DNA of 37,160 nt, taken from Xylanibacter ruminicola Ga6B6 (GTDB lineage Bacteria; Bacteroidota; Bacteroidia; Bacteroidales; Bacteroidaceae). Below the pieces are notes generated by a model. That model worked only from the letters and a program-made list of their open reading frames with translations, did not search any database and was not told where the DNA came from. Below, in pieces: positions 12,270-21,755 of this stretch. The DNA lies in contig NZ_JHXD01000027.1 in NCBI RefSeq assembly GCF_000687715.1, positions 1 through 37,160 of the forward strand. Reading direction: 5' to 3'. Both the position numbers and the translations under genes were made by a program. Position 1 is the stretch's first letter; every line of letters starts with the position of its first letter.

Positions 12270-14459
12270 ATGGATCTGAAGGCAACTCATAATAGGTTTT
12301 TACCACCCATATGTCTAGCTGCAGCACTCGTTCTGAGTAGCTGTTCGGTGAGTCGTGATATTCCTGAAGACAACTACCTGCTGAACAAGGTAAAGGTGGT
12401 TACCGATAGTAAGTATCACGATATTAATCCGGGTAATTTGAAGGGTTATGTGCGGCAGAAACCTAACTCGCGCTGGTTCTCGGCTGTTAAATTGCCTTTG
12501 GGTGTTTATGCGATGGCAGGCAAGGACAGCTCGTGGGTGAACCGTATGTTGCGACAGATGGGCGAGGCGCCTGTTATCTACGATACGCTTCAGGCACAGA
12601 TGACTTGTAAGGATCTGCAGCAAGCCCTGCAGAATAAGGGTTATCTGGATGCTCAAGTAGAACTGTTTATCGACAAGAAGAAACATAAGCTGGATGCTGT
12701 GTATGTGTTGCATCCAGGAAAGCCCTACTTTGTGCGCGAACTGGATTTCGTGATCGAGGATACCACGGTAGCACGTTTGCTGCGTGGTCGCTCGTCGCTG
12801 TTGCATCAGGGTATGCAGTTCAGTGTTGAGACGCTGTCGGCCGAGCGTAATGCCATCACTCAGTATCTGCAGAATCGTGGTTACTTCCGTTTCCATAAAG
12901 AGTATATCACCTATGGTGCCCGTAAGGACGAGGAGCAGCAGGGGGTTAATCTGAAGCTGTTGTTGCAACAGCAGCACAAGGCCTATACCATCGATAGTAT
13001 CAAGTACGAGGGTGGAGCCGACGATCATCTGCATCTGCGCCCCAAAGTGCTGAGCGAGAATACTTTCCTGGAATCAGGAAAGCCTTATTCGGCTGAAAAG
13101 TTGCAGAATACCTATAACCACTTCGGAAGATTGGGTGCTGTAAAATATACCAATATCGCTTTTGAGCAACAGCCCGATACCACGTTGCTGGATGCTACGA
13201 TTCAGGTGCAGACCAACAAGCCATCAACCATCAGTTTCCAGCCCGAGGGTACCAATACCGCTGGCGACTTTGGTGCTGCTGCCTCGTTGACTTATCAGAA
13301 TCGCAACCTGTTCCGCGGGTCGGAAACATTCAGTTTGCAGTTGCGTGGTGCCTACGAGGCCATCAAGGGTTTGGAGGGTTACAGCAATCAGGACTTTACC
13401 GAGTATAGTGCCGAAACCAAGCTCTCGTTCCCAAGATTTATCATGCCGTTCCTGAGTCGTAGTTTCCGTCGTCGTACGATTGCTACCAGCGAGTTGGCGT
13501 TGCTGTATGATGTGCAGGATCGTCCTGAGTTCCATCGTCGAGTCTTGTCAGCTGGCTGGTCATATCTCTGGAAGCCCCAGAATCATCATGATAGCTATCG
13601 TTTCGACCTGGTGAATCTGAACTATGTGTTCATGCCATGGATTAGTGAAACTTTTAAGACAGAATATCTTGATAATACCTCGAACCAGAATGTGATTCTG
13701 CGCTACAATTACGAAGACCTTTTTATTATGAAAATGGGTTTTGGTTACGTGTATAACAACGGTGTGGTAGCGCTGAAAACCAATGTTGAAACAGCTGGAA
13801 ATCTGTTGGGCGCCTGCTCTAAGATTTTTGGTGGTTCGAAGAACGATTTAGGTCAGTATAAACTCTTTAATATCGCCTATGCACAGTACGTTAAGGGCGA
13901 TTTTGACTATACTCAGCAGATACTGAAAGGTACCAACGATCAGCTGGTGTTCCATATCGGTTTAGGTATTGCTTATCCGTATGGAAATACCACCGTGTTG
14001 CCATTCGAGAAACGTTACTTCTCGGGTGGTGCCAATAGTGTTCGCGGATGGTCGGTTCGTAGTCTCGGTCCCGGTCGTTATAAGGATAAGGACGGGCGTA
14101 TAAACTTTATTACAATGACGGGCGACCTGAAGCTCGATTTGAACGTGGAGTACCGCATGAAGCTGTTCTGGAAATTCAACGGTGCCATTTTTGCCGATGC
14201 CGGTAATATCTGGACGCTGCGTGATTATCCCGACCAGCCTGGCGGACAGTTTAAGTTTAATACCTTCCTGAGCGACCTGGCTGTTAGCTATGGTGCTGGT
14301 TTGCGACTAAACTTCGACTATTTTATTCTGCGTTTCGATTTAGGTATGAAAGCCATCAATCCTGCTTTCGAGATCGAGTCGGAAGCTCATTATCCACTTC
14401 TTCATCCCAAGTTGAGTCGCGACCTTGCCTTCCACTTTGCAGTAGGTATGCCATTCTAA
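12270..14459 (+). CDS. tamL: TamL: lipoprotein-type BamA/TamA-family outer membrane protein
   Basis: The 729-aa product has a lipoprotein signal with lipobox LSSC (Cys25), POTRA-like repeats (about 35-330) and a C-terminal Omp85 beta-barrel ending in Phe (VGMPF), as outer membrane proteins do. The barrel contains the Omp85 signature region FSGGANSVRGW. TamA-type proteins help insert proteins into the outer membrane with TamB; the lipidated form TamL is typical of Bacteroidetes, where TamA is otherwise absent. No tamB is in the window. The assignment to TamL rather than another Omp85 lipoprotein rests on the lipobox and length. The gene stands alone between its own promoter and the next promoter at 14529. 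Confidence 0.82.
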   Translation: MDLKATHNRFLPPICLAAALVLSSCSVSRDIPEDNYLLNKVKVVTDSKYHDINPGNLKGYVRQKPNSRWFSAVKLPLGVYAMAGKDSSWVNRMLRQMGEAPVIYDTLQAQMTCKDLQQALQNKGYLDAQVELFIDKKKHKLDAVYVLHPGKPYFVRELDFVIEDTTVARLLRGRSSLLHQGMQFSVETLSAERNAITQYLQNRGYFRFHKEYITYGARKDEEQQGVNLKLLLQQQHKAYTIDSIKYEGGADDHLHLRPKVLSENTFLESGKPYSAEKLQNTYNHFGRLGAVKYTNIAFEQQPDTTLLDATIQVQTNKPSTISFQPEGTNTAGDFGAAASLTYQNRNLFRGSETFSLQLRGAYEAIKGLEGYSNQDFTEYSAETKLSFPRFIMPFLSRSFRRRTIATSELALLYDVQDRPEFHRRVLSAGWSYLWKPQNHHDSYRFDLVNLNYVFMPWISETFKTEYLDNTSNQNVILRYNYEDLFIMKMGFGYVYNNGVVALKTNVETAGNLLGACSKIFGGSKNDLGQYKLFNIAYAQYVKGDFDYTQQILKGTNDQLVFHIGLGIAYPYGNTTVLPFEKRYFSGGANSVRGWSVRSLGPGRYKDKDGRINFITMTGDLKLDLNVEYRMKLFWKFNGAIFADAGNIWTLRDYPDQPGGQFKFNTFLSDLAVSYGAGLRLNFDYFILRFDLGMKAINPAFEIESEAHYPLLHPKLSRDLAFHFAVGMPF

Positions 14460-14528
14460 TTACTGTTAAAAAAGTGAAATAGTACGGCATCTCTAAATTC
14501 TAAATTCTCATTTCTCGATTATTTGTGC

Positions 14529-14537
14529 TACCTTTGC
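14529..14537 (+). promoter_or_regulatory. -7 box of the walJ-like to lipoprotein operon
   Basis: TACCTTTGC is an exact TAnnTTTGC match, 18 nt before the ATG at 14556. The upstream 60 bp are AT-rich and hold the short direct repeat CTAAATT-CTAAATT; no clear -33 TTTG is seen at 19-20 nt. Confidence 0.7.
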
Positions 14538-14555
14538 ACGAAAATTATATTTGAG

Positions 14556-15362
14556 ATGTTGAAGTTTATATCCTTTGGAAGCGGTAGCAGCGGTAATTGC
14601 TATTATCTGGGCACAGCGACCGACGGGCTGATTATAGATATTGGTATAGGAATACGCACACTGAAGAAGTATTGTAGAGAGTATGGTATTCAGCTTAATT
14701 CCGTAAAGCGTATCTTGATAACGCACGATCATGCCGACCACATTAAAAGTGTGGGTGCCCTGAGTCACGACTGCAACCTGCCTGTTTATGCCACACATAA
14801 AGTGCACGAGGGCATAGACCAGAATTATTGTGTAACGAAGAAAGTATCGCAAGATCATAAGCATGAGTTGGTAATTGGCGAGCAAGTACAGCTTGGCGAC
14901 TTTAAGGTGCGCCCTTTTGCTGTGCCTCACGATGCCAGCGAGAATGTGGGCTACGAATTGGAGGTTGAAGGTATTGTGTTTGTGGTGCTTACCGATGTTG
15001 GTAGCATTACCGACGATATCAAGCAGGCCATTAATCGTGCTAACTACCTGGTGATCGAGGCCAACCACGATGTGGAAATGCTGAAGAACGGTCCTTATCC
15101 CGCTTATCTGCAGCAACGCATTCTGAGCGGTAGCGGACATCTGTCGAACGTATCGTGCGGCGAGGCGCTGGTTGAGAATATGAGCGAGGGCTTGAAGCAC
15201 GTTTGGCTGTGCCACCTGAGCGAGGAGAATAATCACCCTGAGCTGGCTCGTAAGACGGTGGAGACCATCCTGCGCAGTCATGGTGTGATTCCTGGCAAGG
15301 ACGTAGAGTTGGAAGTGCTGAAGCGCAAAACACCAACGGGTGTGTACGAGATTGAGGAGTAA
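14556..15362 (+). CDS. MBL-fold metallohydrolase, WalJ/YycJ-like
   Basis: The 268-aa protein begins MLKFISFGSGSSGN, the usual start of this family, and has the metal motif HDHADH (57-62) with later ligands His (VPHDAS), Asp (LTDVGS) and His (CHLSEENNH). Members are metal-dependent nucleases or phosphodiesterases related to Bacillus YycJ/WalJ, implicated in DNA damage responses. I reject an upstream TTG start because it would lie on top of the promoter box. First gene of a six-gene plus-strand run. Confidence 0.85.
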   Translation: MLKFISFGSGSSGNCYYLGTATDGLIIDIGIGIRTLKKYCREYGIQLNSVKRILITHDHADHIKSVGALSHDCNLPVYATHKVHEGIDQNYCVTKKVSQDHKHELVIGEQVQLGDFKVRPFAVPHDASENVGYELEVEGIVFVVLTDVGSITDDIKQAINRANYLVIEANHDVEMLKNGPYPAYLQQRILSGSGHLSNVSCGEALVENMSEGLKHVWLCHLSEENNHPELARKTVETILRSHGVIPGKDVELEVLKRKTPTGVYEIEE

Positions 15363-15378
15363 TTGACAATTGATAATT

Positions 15379-15882
15379 ATGGTGGAGGTAATTGTAAAAG
15401 ACGAGGATTTGCAGCAGGCTGCACTCGAGGGAATGGATGAGTTCCTGGATGTGTTTGTAAAGGCTATCTACGATGCTATCGGTGGCGAACTGACTGCCGA
15501 GAGCATGGCCAAGTTGAATGCCGACCAGCTGACATTGCTGGCCTGGAACATTCTGCACGAAGAGGTGATGGATGGCGGATTTGTACAGCTGATTTATAAC
15601 GGCTACGGTCCCTTCATCTTCAAGAACCCTCTGGCCAAAGCGCTGCGCCAGTGGGATATGCGTGCCCCCTCGAAACTGATTTACGATGCCCACACCCTGT
15701 GGCTGAAATATCGCGAAGAGATTGAAACCGAGAAGAGCGACGAGGATTTCATGGCTATGTTCGAGCAGTATCCTGAGTTCGAGAATCTGGATGATATCTT
15801 TATCGAGAACGAGGAAGAGTGGACCGAGGATATCGCCCATTATGTGGACGATCATCTGGACAACTTCGCGAAGATCATTTAA
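15379..15882 (+). CDS. DMP19-family protein (DUF4375-like)
   Basis: The 167-aa acidic product matches the DMP19 family by its central pattern (LLAWNILHEEVMDGGF, then YGPFIF and LAKALRQW). DMP19 of Neisseria is a DNA mimic that binds a repressor; the very acidic C-terminus here (many Glu/Asp from about residue 115) would fit mimicry, but this is inference. The ATG at 15379 is chosen over the TTG three codons upstream. The 16-bp spacer before it consists of the repeated motif TTGACAATTGATAATT. It is cotranscribed with the MBL gene and smpB. Confidence 0.75.
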   Translation: MVEVIVKDEDLQQAALEGMDEFLDVFVKAIYDAIGGELTAESMAKLNADQLTLLAWNILHEEVMDGGFVQLIYNGYGPFIFKNPLAKALRQWDMRAPSKLIYDAHTLWLKYREEIETEKSDEDFMAMFEQYPEFENLDDIFIENEEEWTEDIAHYVDDHLDNFAKII

Positions 15883-15891
15883 TAGTAAGAG

Positions 15892-16374
15892 ATGAACAAG
15901 ACAGAAGAACAGTTACGCAAAAAGAGTCCTGTACAGATTCGCAACAAGAAGGCTTCGTTCGAATACTTCTTTGTTGAGACCTATACTGCAGGCATCGTGC
16001 TTACCGGTACGGAGATTAAGAGCATCCGATTGGGTAAGGCGAGCTTGGTGGATACCTATTGCGTGGTGCTTAACGGCGAGCTGTGGGTGAAGGGCATGAA
16101 TGTTAGTCCTTACTTCTACGGTTCGTACAACAACCACGAAGCCAAACGCGACAGAAAGCTGTTGCTAACCAAGAAAGAAATACGTGCCCTTGAGAGTGCC
16201 ACCAAACAAACCGGTTTTACCATCGTGCCCACCTTGGTGTTTATCGATGATAAAGGTCGGGCCAAGGTTGATGTGGCGCTGTGTAAGGGTAAGAAGGAAT
16301 TCGATAAGCGCCAGACGCTGAAGGAGAAAGAAGATCGCCGCGAGATGGACCGTGCGATGAAAGTCTGGAAGTAG
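15892..16374 (+). CDS. smpB: SsrA-binding protein SmpB
   Basis: The 160-aa protein has all hallmarks of Smp[31 protein letters not shown] and the basic C-terminal tail region [10 protein letters not shown]. SmpB carries tmRNA to stalled ribosomes in trans-translation. tmRNA itself is not in the window. The gene lies 9 bp after the DMP19 gene and 24 bp before metH. Confidence 0.96.
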   Translation: MNKTEEQLRKKSPVQIRNKKASFEYFFVETYTAGIVLTGTEIKSIRLGKASLVDTYCVVLNGELWVKGMNVSPYFYGSYNNHEAKRDRKLLLTKKEIRALESATKQTGFTIVPTLVFIDDKGRAKVDVALCKGKKEFDKRQTLKEKEDRREMDRAMKVWK

Positions 16375-16398
16375 CGCTTGCTAATGCATCGTAACAAA

Positions 16399-19110
16399 AT
16401 GAAGAAAGAACTAAACGAGATCATAAAACAGCGTATTCTCATACTCGATGGCGGTATGGGAACCATGATAGGTGCCGTGATGGGCAAGGTTGGTAACAGC
16501 GATGAACTGAACCTGACACACCCCGAAATCGTTTCGGATATCTATCGCAAATACCTTGAAGCCGGTGCCGATATCATCACCACCAACACGTTCAGCAGTC
16601 AGCGCATTTCGCAGGCTGAATATCATCTTGAAGACCGTGCGCACGAGATGGCCAGCGAGTCGGCACGCTTAGCCCGACAGTTGGCCGACGAATATAGTAC
16701 CGACGAGAAGCCCCGCTTTGTGGCAGGTTCGATCGGTCCTACCAACAAAACCCTCTCGATGTCGCCCGATGTGAGCAATCCTGCTTTCCGTGATGTGACT
16801 TACGACGAGATGCTGGAGGCTTATCAGGAACAGGCCGACGGACTGATTGAGGGTGGGGTAGATACGCTGCTGATAGAGACCATCTTCGACTCGCTGAATG
16901 CCAAATGTGCCATCGATGCATGTATGCGCGCGATGGAAGCACGTAAGGTAGAACTGCCCATTATGGTGTCGGTAACGGTGAGCGATCTGGCTGGTCGTAC
17001 GTTGTCGGGCCAGACCCTTGAGGCGTTCCTGGCCAGCGTCAGCACTTACCCTATTTTCTCTATCGGACTGAACTGCTCGTTTGGTGCCACGCAGATGAAA
17101 CCTTTTATCCGCGAATTGGCACAAAAAGCACCTTATTATATCAGCTGTCACCCCAATGCCGGATTACCCAATGCCCTTGGTCTTTATGATGAGACGGCAG
17201 AGAGTATGGCTCCAAAAATGGGCGAGCTGGTGGACGAGGGTATCGTGAATATCATTGGTGGCTGCTGCGGTACTACCGATGAGTTTATCCGTTTGTACCA
17301 ACCCTTGGTGGTTGGCAAAAAGCCCCATGTGCCTGCTCCTAAGCCACACTCAATGTGGCTTTCTGGACTAGAGCTACTAGAAGTTCTAGAAAATCTAGAA
17401 GCTAGATTTACCAATGTTGGTGAGCGATGCAATGTGGCAGGATCGCGAAAATTCCTGCGACTGATTAAGGAAAAGAAATACAACGAGGCTATCTCTATCG
17501 CCCGCAAACAGGTGGCTGATGGAGCCTTGGTAATTGATATTAATATGGACGATGGCTTGCTGGATGCCAAGCAGGAAATGACTACCTTCCTGAATATGAT
17601 TGCGGCAGAGCCTGATATCGCAAAAGTTCCCGTGATGATCGACTCCTCGAACTGGGAGGTGATCAAGTCCGGACTGAAGTGCGTGCAGGGTAAGAGCATC
17701 GTCAACTCTATCTCGCTCAAAGAGGGCGAACAGAAGTTTATCGAGCATGCGCAGGATGTGATGCGTTATGGTGCAGCTGTGGTTGTGATGTGTTTCGACG
17801 AAGAGGGACAGGCTACTACCTACGAGCGTCGTATCGAGATTGCCTCACGTGCCTATAAGATTTTGACTGAGCAGGTGGGCATGAACCCGCTCGACATCAT
17901 TTTCGACCCCAATATTCTGGCCATTGCTACGGGTATGGAGGAGCACGATGCCTACGCCATCGATTTTATCCGCGCTACGGAATGGATTAAGCAGAATCTG
18001 CCTGGTGCTCACGTCAGCGGTGGTGTGAGTAACCTGAGTTTCTCGTTCCGCGGTAACAACTATATCCGCGAGGCCATGCATGCCGTATTCCTGTATCACG
18101 CAATTCAGGTTGGTATGGATTTCGGTATCGTAAATCCTTCAACTAAAGTAACTTATGCTGATATACCTCAGAATCAGCTTGAAGTAATTGAGGATGTGGT
18201 TCTGAACCGCAAGAAGGGTGCATCCGAGGTACTGATTGAATTGGCCGGTAAGATACTTGAAGAGGAATTGGCCAAGAAAGAAGCAGGAGGCGCTACCAGC
18301 GAAAACACCCCTTTTCAGGATCGCGCCCAGACGCCAGTTGAAGAGCGATTAGCTCAGGCGTTGATTAAGGGCGACGGTACATTTCTGGAGGAAGATTTGA
18401 AAGAGGCACTGCCTAAGTTTTCCCATGCGGTTCAGATTATCGAGGGGCCACTGATGGCAGGTATGAATACCGTAGGTACGCTGTTTGGTGAAGGAAAAAT
18501 GTTCCTGCCGCAGGTGGTAAAAACAGCCCGCACCATGAAGCAGGCCGTTGATATCCTGCAGCCTTATATAGAGGCTGAGAAAACCGAGAGCACCACTTCG
18601 GCAGGTAAAGTGCTGTTGGCTACCGTTAAGGGCGACGTGCACGATATCGGTAAGAACATTGTGAATGTGGTGATGGCCTGCAACGGCTACGAGGTATTGG
18701 ATATGGGCGTGATGGTGCCTGCCGAGCAGATCGTGAAAAAGGCTCAGGAGGAGCACGTGGATATGATTGGCTTGAGCGGCTTGATAACTCCCAGTCTGGA
18801 GGAGATGGTGAACGTGGCCGAAGAACTGAAGAAAGCTGGGATGGATATCCCCATCATGATTGGTGGCGCTACTACCAGCGAGCTGCATGTGGCATTAAAA
18901 ATTGCCCCCGTTTATGGCGGTCCGGTGGTATGGATGAAGGATGCCTCGCAGAATGCACTGGTTGCCCAGAAGCTGTTGACCGACAAGCAGGCTGTGGAGC
19001 ACGAACTCGACCAGAAGTATGAAACCCTGCGCGAGGAATATCACCAGGAGCAAGCCCAGATTGTATCACTCGAAGAAGCAAGAAAGAACAAATACAAATA
19101 TGAAGAATAA
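16399..19110 (+). CDS. metH: Cobalamin-dependent methionine synthase, lacking the C-terminal reactivation domain
   Basis: The 903-aa enzyme transfers a methyl group from methyltetrahydrofolate to homocysteine. Domains in order are: homocysteine-binding (1 to about 310; zinc Cys226, Cys289 and Cys290 in GLNCSFG and GGCCGTT), pterin-binding (about 335-600), cobalamin cap and Rossmann domain (about 650-885; DVHDIG with His748, GGATTS). It stops where the AdoMet reactivation domain would begin; E. coli MetH is 1227 aa. I prefer the ATG at 16399, because the homocysteine domain aligns from there; 16384 is an alternative. A stretch at residues 323-336 is CTAG-dense and differs from the usual linker. 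No cobalamin riboswitch fits in the 24-bp gap after smpB. Confidence 0.93.
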   Translation: MKKELNEIIKQRILILDGGMGTMIGAVMGKVGNSDELNLTHPEIVSDIYRKYLEAGADIITTNTFSSQRISQAEYHLEDRAHEMASESARLARQLADEYSTDEKPRFVAGSIGPTNKTLSMSPDVSNPAFRDVTYDEMLEAYQEQADGLIEGGVDTLLIETIFDSLNAKCAIDACMRAMEARKVELPIMVSVTVSDLAGRTLSGQTLEAFLASVSTYPIFSIGLNCSFGATQMKPFIRELAQKAPYYISCHPNAGLPNALGLYDETAESMAPKMGELVDEGIVNIIGGCCGTTDEFIRLYQPLVVGKKPHVPAPKPHSMWLSGLELLEVLENLEARFTNVGERCNVAGSRKFLRLIKEKKYNEAISIARKQVADGALVIDINMDDGLLDAKQEMTTFLNMIAAEPDIAKVPVMIDSSNWEVIKSGLKCVQGKSIVNSISLKEGEQKFIEHAQDVMRYGAAVVVMCFDEEGQATTYERRIEIASRAYKILTEQVGMNPLDIIFDPNILAIATGMEEHDAYAIDFIRATEWIKQNLPGAHVSGGVSNLSFSFRGNNYIREAMHAVFLYHAIQVGMDFGIVNPSTKVTYADIPQNQLEVIEDVVLNRKKGASEVLIELAGKILEEELAKKEAGGATSENTPFQDRAQTPVEERLAQALIKGDGTFLEEDLKEALPKFSHAVQIIEGPLMAGMNTVGTLFGEGKMFLPQVVKTARTMKQAVDILQPYIEAEKTESTTSAGKVLLATVKGDVHDIGKNIVNVVMACNGYEVLDMGVMVPAEQIVKKAQEEHVDMIGLSGLITPSLEEMVNVAEELKKAGMDIPIMIGGATTSELHVALKIAPVYGGPVVWMKDASQNALVAQKLLTDKQAVEHELDQKYETLREEYHQEQAQIVSLEEARKNKYKYEE
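17368..17405 (+). repeat. CTAG-dense palindromic stretch inside metH
   Basis: Five CTAG tetramers occur within 38 bp (17368, 17377, 17386, 17395, 17402), two of them in the palindrome CTAGAAGTTCTAG. CTAG is otherwise rare in this window. The stretch encodes SGLELLEVLENLEARF in the linker between the homocysteine and pterin domains. Confidence 0.9.
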
Positions 19111-20584
19111 ATACCTATTGATGGCTCTCGCCCTGATGCTGGCGATGACAACTTGGGCTCAGAAGCGAGAAATGCGCGGAGCCTGGATTCAGTGTGTAAA
19201 CGGACAGTTCCAGAATCTTGGTACCAAGAAGATGCAGCAAACGCTTACTTATCAGCTTGATGAGCTGAAGAAGGATGGCGTAAACGTGATTATCTTCCAG
19301 GTGCGCCCCGAGTGCGATGCGCTCTACGAGAGTAAGATTGAACCCTGGAGCCGATTCCTGACTGGCACACAGGGTAAGGCGCCCAATCCTTATTGGGACC
19401 CCCTGCAGTGGATGATCGACGAGTGTCACAAGCGCGATATGGAGCTGCACGCCTGGATTAATCCCTTCCGTGCTAAGACTAAGACCACCCATCAGTTGGC
19501 CAATAATCATATTGCCGTTCGCAAGCCCTATAGCTGTTTTTCTTACGACGATTTGTTTATCCTGAATCCTGGTATGCAGGAAAACCGCGATTATATCTGT
19601 ATGGTTGCAAAGGATATCGTGGCCCGTTACGATGTGGACGGTATCCATATGGACGATTATTTCTATCCTTACCCCGTGAAGGGACTGAGCATTCCCGATG
19701 ATGAACTGTTCCACGATCACTCTAATGGTATCAAGGATCAGAACGATTGGCGCCGTTATAACGTAAACCTGTTTATCGAGCAGTTCTATCAGGCTATCCA
19801 CGAGGTTAAGCCTTGGGTAAAGGTGGGCATTTCGCCATTCGGTATCTACCGTAACAAAAAGAGCTCACCTGTGGGCAGTAACACCAACGGCACCCAGAAC
19901 TACGACGATTTGTATGCCGACATTCTGTTGTGGGTAAACAATGGTTGGTTGGATTACTGCGTGCCCCAGTTGTACTGGGAGATTGGCAATAAGGCTGCCG
20001 ATTATGCTACCCTGATTAAGTGGTGGAATCAGCATGCCGCCAACCGTCCGCTGGTGATTGGCGAGGATGTGGAGCGCACCGTGAAATATCCCGATTTGCA
20101 GAATCCTAACAAACATCAGATGGATGCTAAGATGAATCTGCACCGTGCCAATCCAGCTGTTAAGGGTACCGTACTGTGGTATGCTAAGGCTGCGGTTGAT
20201 AACGTGGGTAATTACGGCACCTTGCTGCGCACCAAGTACTGGCAGAATCCTGCCTTGCAGCCCGAGATGCCTTTCCTCAGCGATAAGGCACCCAAGAAGG
20301 TAAAGAAGTTGGCCCCCGTTTGGACCGAGGATGGCTATATCCTGTTCTGGACGCCCACCCACAGCAAGCACTGGGATCAGCACCCAAATAAGTTTGTGGT
20401 GTATCGTTTTGCCAAGGGCGAGAAGGTGAACGTTGATGATGCCTCGAAGATTGTGGCCATCACTGATAAGCCTTTCTACAAGCTGCCTTATGATGAGGGT
20501 AAGCAGAAGTTTACTTACGTGGTAACTGCTTTGAACCGTATTCAGAACGAGAGCAAGCCTGCTTCGAAGAAAATTAAATTATAA
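19100..20584 (+). CDS. GHL10-type family 10 glycosylhydrolase-like secreted protein
   Basis: The 494-aa product has a signal peptide (residues 1-21, ending WAQ) and then the conserved pattern of the GHL10/YngK family: REMRGAWIQ, VIIFQVRPECDALY, LHAWINPFR and DGIHMDDYFYPYP. A C-terminal FN3-like segment (about 400-494) follows. The family is predicted to cleave a glycan, probably in the cell envelope; the substrate is unknown. I choose the ATG at 19100, overlapping the metH stop by 11 bp, because the signal peptide begins there. Its place after metH seems incidental. Confidence 0.85.
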   Translation: MKNKYLLMALALMLAMTTWAQKREMRGAWIQCVNGQFQNLGTKKMQQTLTYQLDELKKDGVNVIIFQVRPECDALYESKIEPWSRFLTGTQGKAPNPYWDPLQWMIDECHKRDMELHAWINPFRAKTKTTHQLANNHIAVRKPYSCFSYDDLFILNPGMQENRDYICMVAKDIVARYDVDGIHMDDYFYPYPVKGLSIPDDELFHDHSNGIKDQNDWRRYNVNLFIEQFYQAIHEVKPWVKVGISPFGIYRNKKSSPVGSNTNGTQNYDDLYADILLWVNNGWLDYCVPQLYWEIGNKAADYATLIKWWNQHAANRPLVIGEDVERTVKYPDLQNPNKHQMDAKMNLHRANPAVKGTVLWYAKAAVDNVGNYGTLLRTKYWQNPALQPEMPFLSDKAPKKVKKLAPVWTEDGYILFWTPTHSKHWDQHPNKFVVYRFAKGEKVNVDDASKIVAITDKPFYKLPYDEGKQKFTYVVTALNRIQNESKPASKKIKL

Positions 20585-20589
20585 GAACA

Positions 20590-21225
20590 ATGAAAGGGTT
20601 GATAGGAGGAATTTTTGCTGTGATGCTGCTGGCTGCCTGTGGCGGTAGGAGTATGAGTGCTGAAGAGATGCAGCATAAGTTGGACAGTATTCAGAAGATA
20701 GAAGCTGCTGAGCGACTGGCGGCTCAGGGTATCAACTTGGCTGATACCGACAACCCGCTGAAGCAGTTCTACGACAGCTTGAACCTTCTGCCATTACCCA
20801 TTACCTATAGTGATGAGCTGGTGCGTTACCTGCCCGATTTCAAACCTGTACCTCAGGATATTGCCAAGGCATTGGAGCTGGAGGGTAACAACAAGCAGAA
20901 AGCCATCTCGCTGTCAGAATCATTAGGTGCGCGCATGATGATTCTGGCAGCCGATGAGGAAGACGACAGGTACTCGTTGTGGCTGTATTCTTTAGACAAC
21001 GATTATATGCCTGTAGATAAACTCTGTTTGTACGCGATTGATGAGGAGGCCGACCTCGACGATTTCGGCGCCGAAGACATCCTGCAATACTTCACCATTA
21101 CGAGTGATTATGAAATCCATCTGATGGACTACTCGAAGGATGCCCACAAAACACGCACAGAGGAAGTTTTTACGCTAGATGCCCAGCGTAATTTCCAGTT
21201 GCAAAAAAGTGAGGAGTTAGATTAG
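20590..21225 (+). CDS. Hypothetical lipoprotein, 211 aa
   Basis: The N-terminus is a lipoprotein signal peptide with lipobox LLAAC (Cys17). After a charged helical linker (about 20-50), the rest is an acidic domain I do not recognise. The protein likely sits in the periplasm or outer membrane. It begins 5 bp after the GHL10-type gene, and its 3' end overlaps the convergent gene by 4 bp. Confidence 0.75.
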   Translation: MKGLIGGIFAVMLLAACGGRSMSAEEMQHKLDSIQKIEAAERLAAQGINLADTDNPLKQFYDSLNLLPLPITYSDELVRYLPDFKPVPQDIAKALELEGNNKQKAISLSESLGARMMILAADEEDDRYSLWLYSLDNDYMPVDKLCLYAIDEEADLDDFGAEDILQYFTITSDYEIHLMDYSKDAHKTRTEEVFTLDAQRNFQLQKSEELD

Positions 21226-21662
21226 TCGGCCAGCAGCTGCTTCAGGAACGCATCCAGATCTTCGTCCAAACCCTTCATCAGTTCGGGATCGAAAATCACG
21301 GTCTCGTCGTCAACCAGATACAACTCGGCTACAGACTCCTTGTCTTCATTCTCCAGTACAAACGAGAATGGTTTCAGAATCGACATATTCTCGATGGTAT
21401 CCTTCATCTTATCCAGACACTTGCGGAACACGGCAGGTATCTCTTCGAAGAAGTTGTCGGATGTATCACCAATCCAGTCTTCGATGATGCAACGATTAAT
21501 CTCTTCGTCGTTATCGTCGAACGCCATCAGCTCACCGGTATCCTGCGTTACGCGGAAGTGGATATCGGTCATTACATTAGCCTCCTGTGTAGGAGGAAAC
21601 TTGTCGGCTATCTTACGGATAGCACGCTCAATCTGCTGCTGAGTCAGTTCGGTTGCTTTCAT
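21222..21662 (-). CDS. Hypothetical acidic protein, 146 aa
   Basis: The product is acidic and soluble with no signal peptide; the first 35 residues look helical, and the middle (DIHFRVTQDTGELMAFDD) beta-like. I do not recognise a named family. The start at 21662 is preferred to 21716 because a -7 box (21685-21693) lies between the two, so the longer ORF could not be fully transcribed from it. The stop codon shares bases with the stop of the convergent lipoprotein gene. Confidence 0.72.
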   Translation of the reverse strand: MKATELTQQQIERAIRKIADKFPPTQEANVMTDIHFRVTQDTGELMAFDDNDEEINRCIIEDWIGDTSDNFFEEIPAVFRKCLDKMKDTIENMSILKPFSFVLENEDKESVAELYLVDDETVIFDPELMKGLDEDLDAFLKQLLAD

Positions 21663-21684
21663 CTTTTCTTTTATTAATTCTGCG

Positions 21685-21693
21685 ACAAAAGTA
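21685..21693 (-). promoter_or_regulatory. -7 box of the 146-aa gene
   Basis: The minus strand reads TACTTTTGT, matching TAnnTTTG, 22 nt before the start codon. It decides the start of this gene and faces away from the rseC box with 85 bp between. Confidence 0.6.
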
Positions 21694-21755
21694 TAAAAAA
21701 TCTTTTGTAATTGCAAACGATTACGATTATTTTTGCTAAAAAACCGTATTTTCGC

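Noticed and set aside
15040..15855. 271-aa minus-strand ORF opposite the MBL and DMP19 genes
   Set aside because: It spans two real genes and their spacer on the other strand and has no recognisable domain.
16375..16398. Cobalamin riboswitch before metH
   Set aside because: Only 24 bp separate smpB and metH, too short for such an element.
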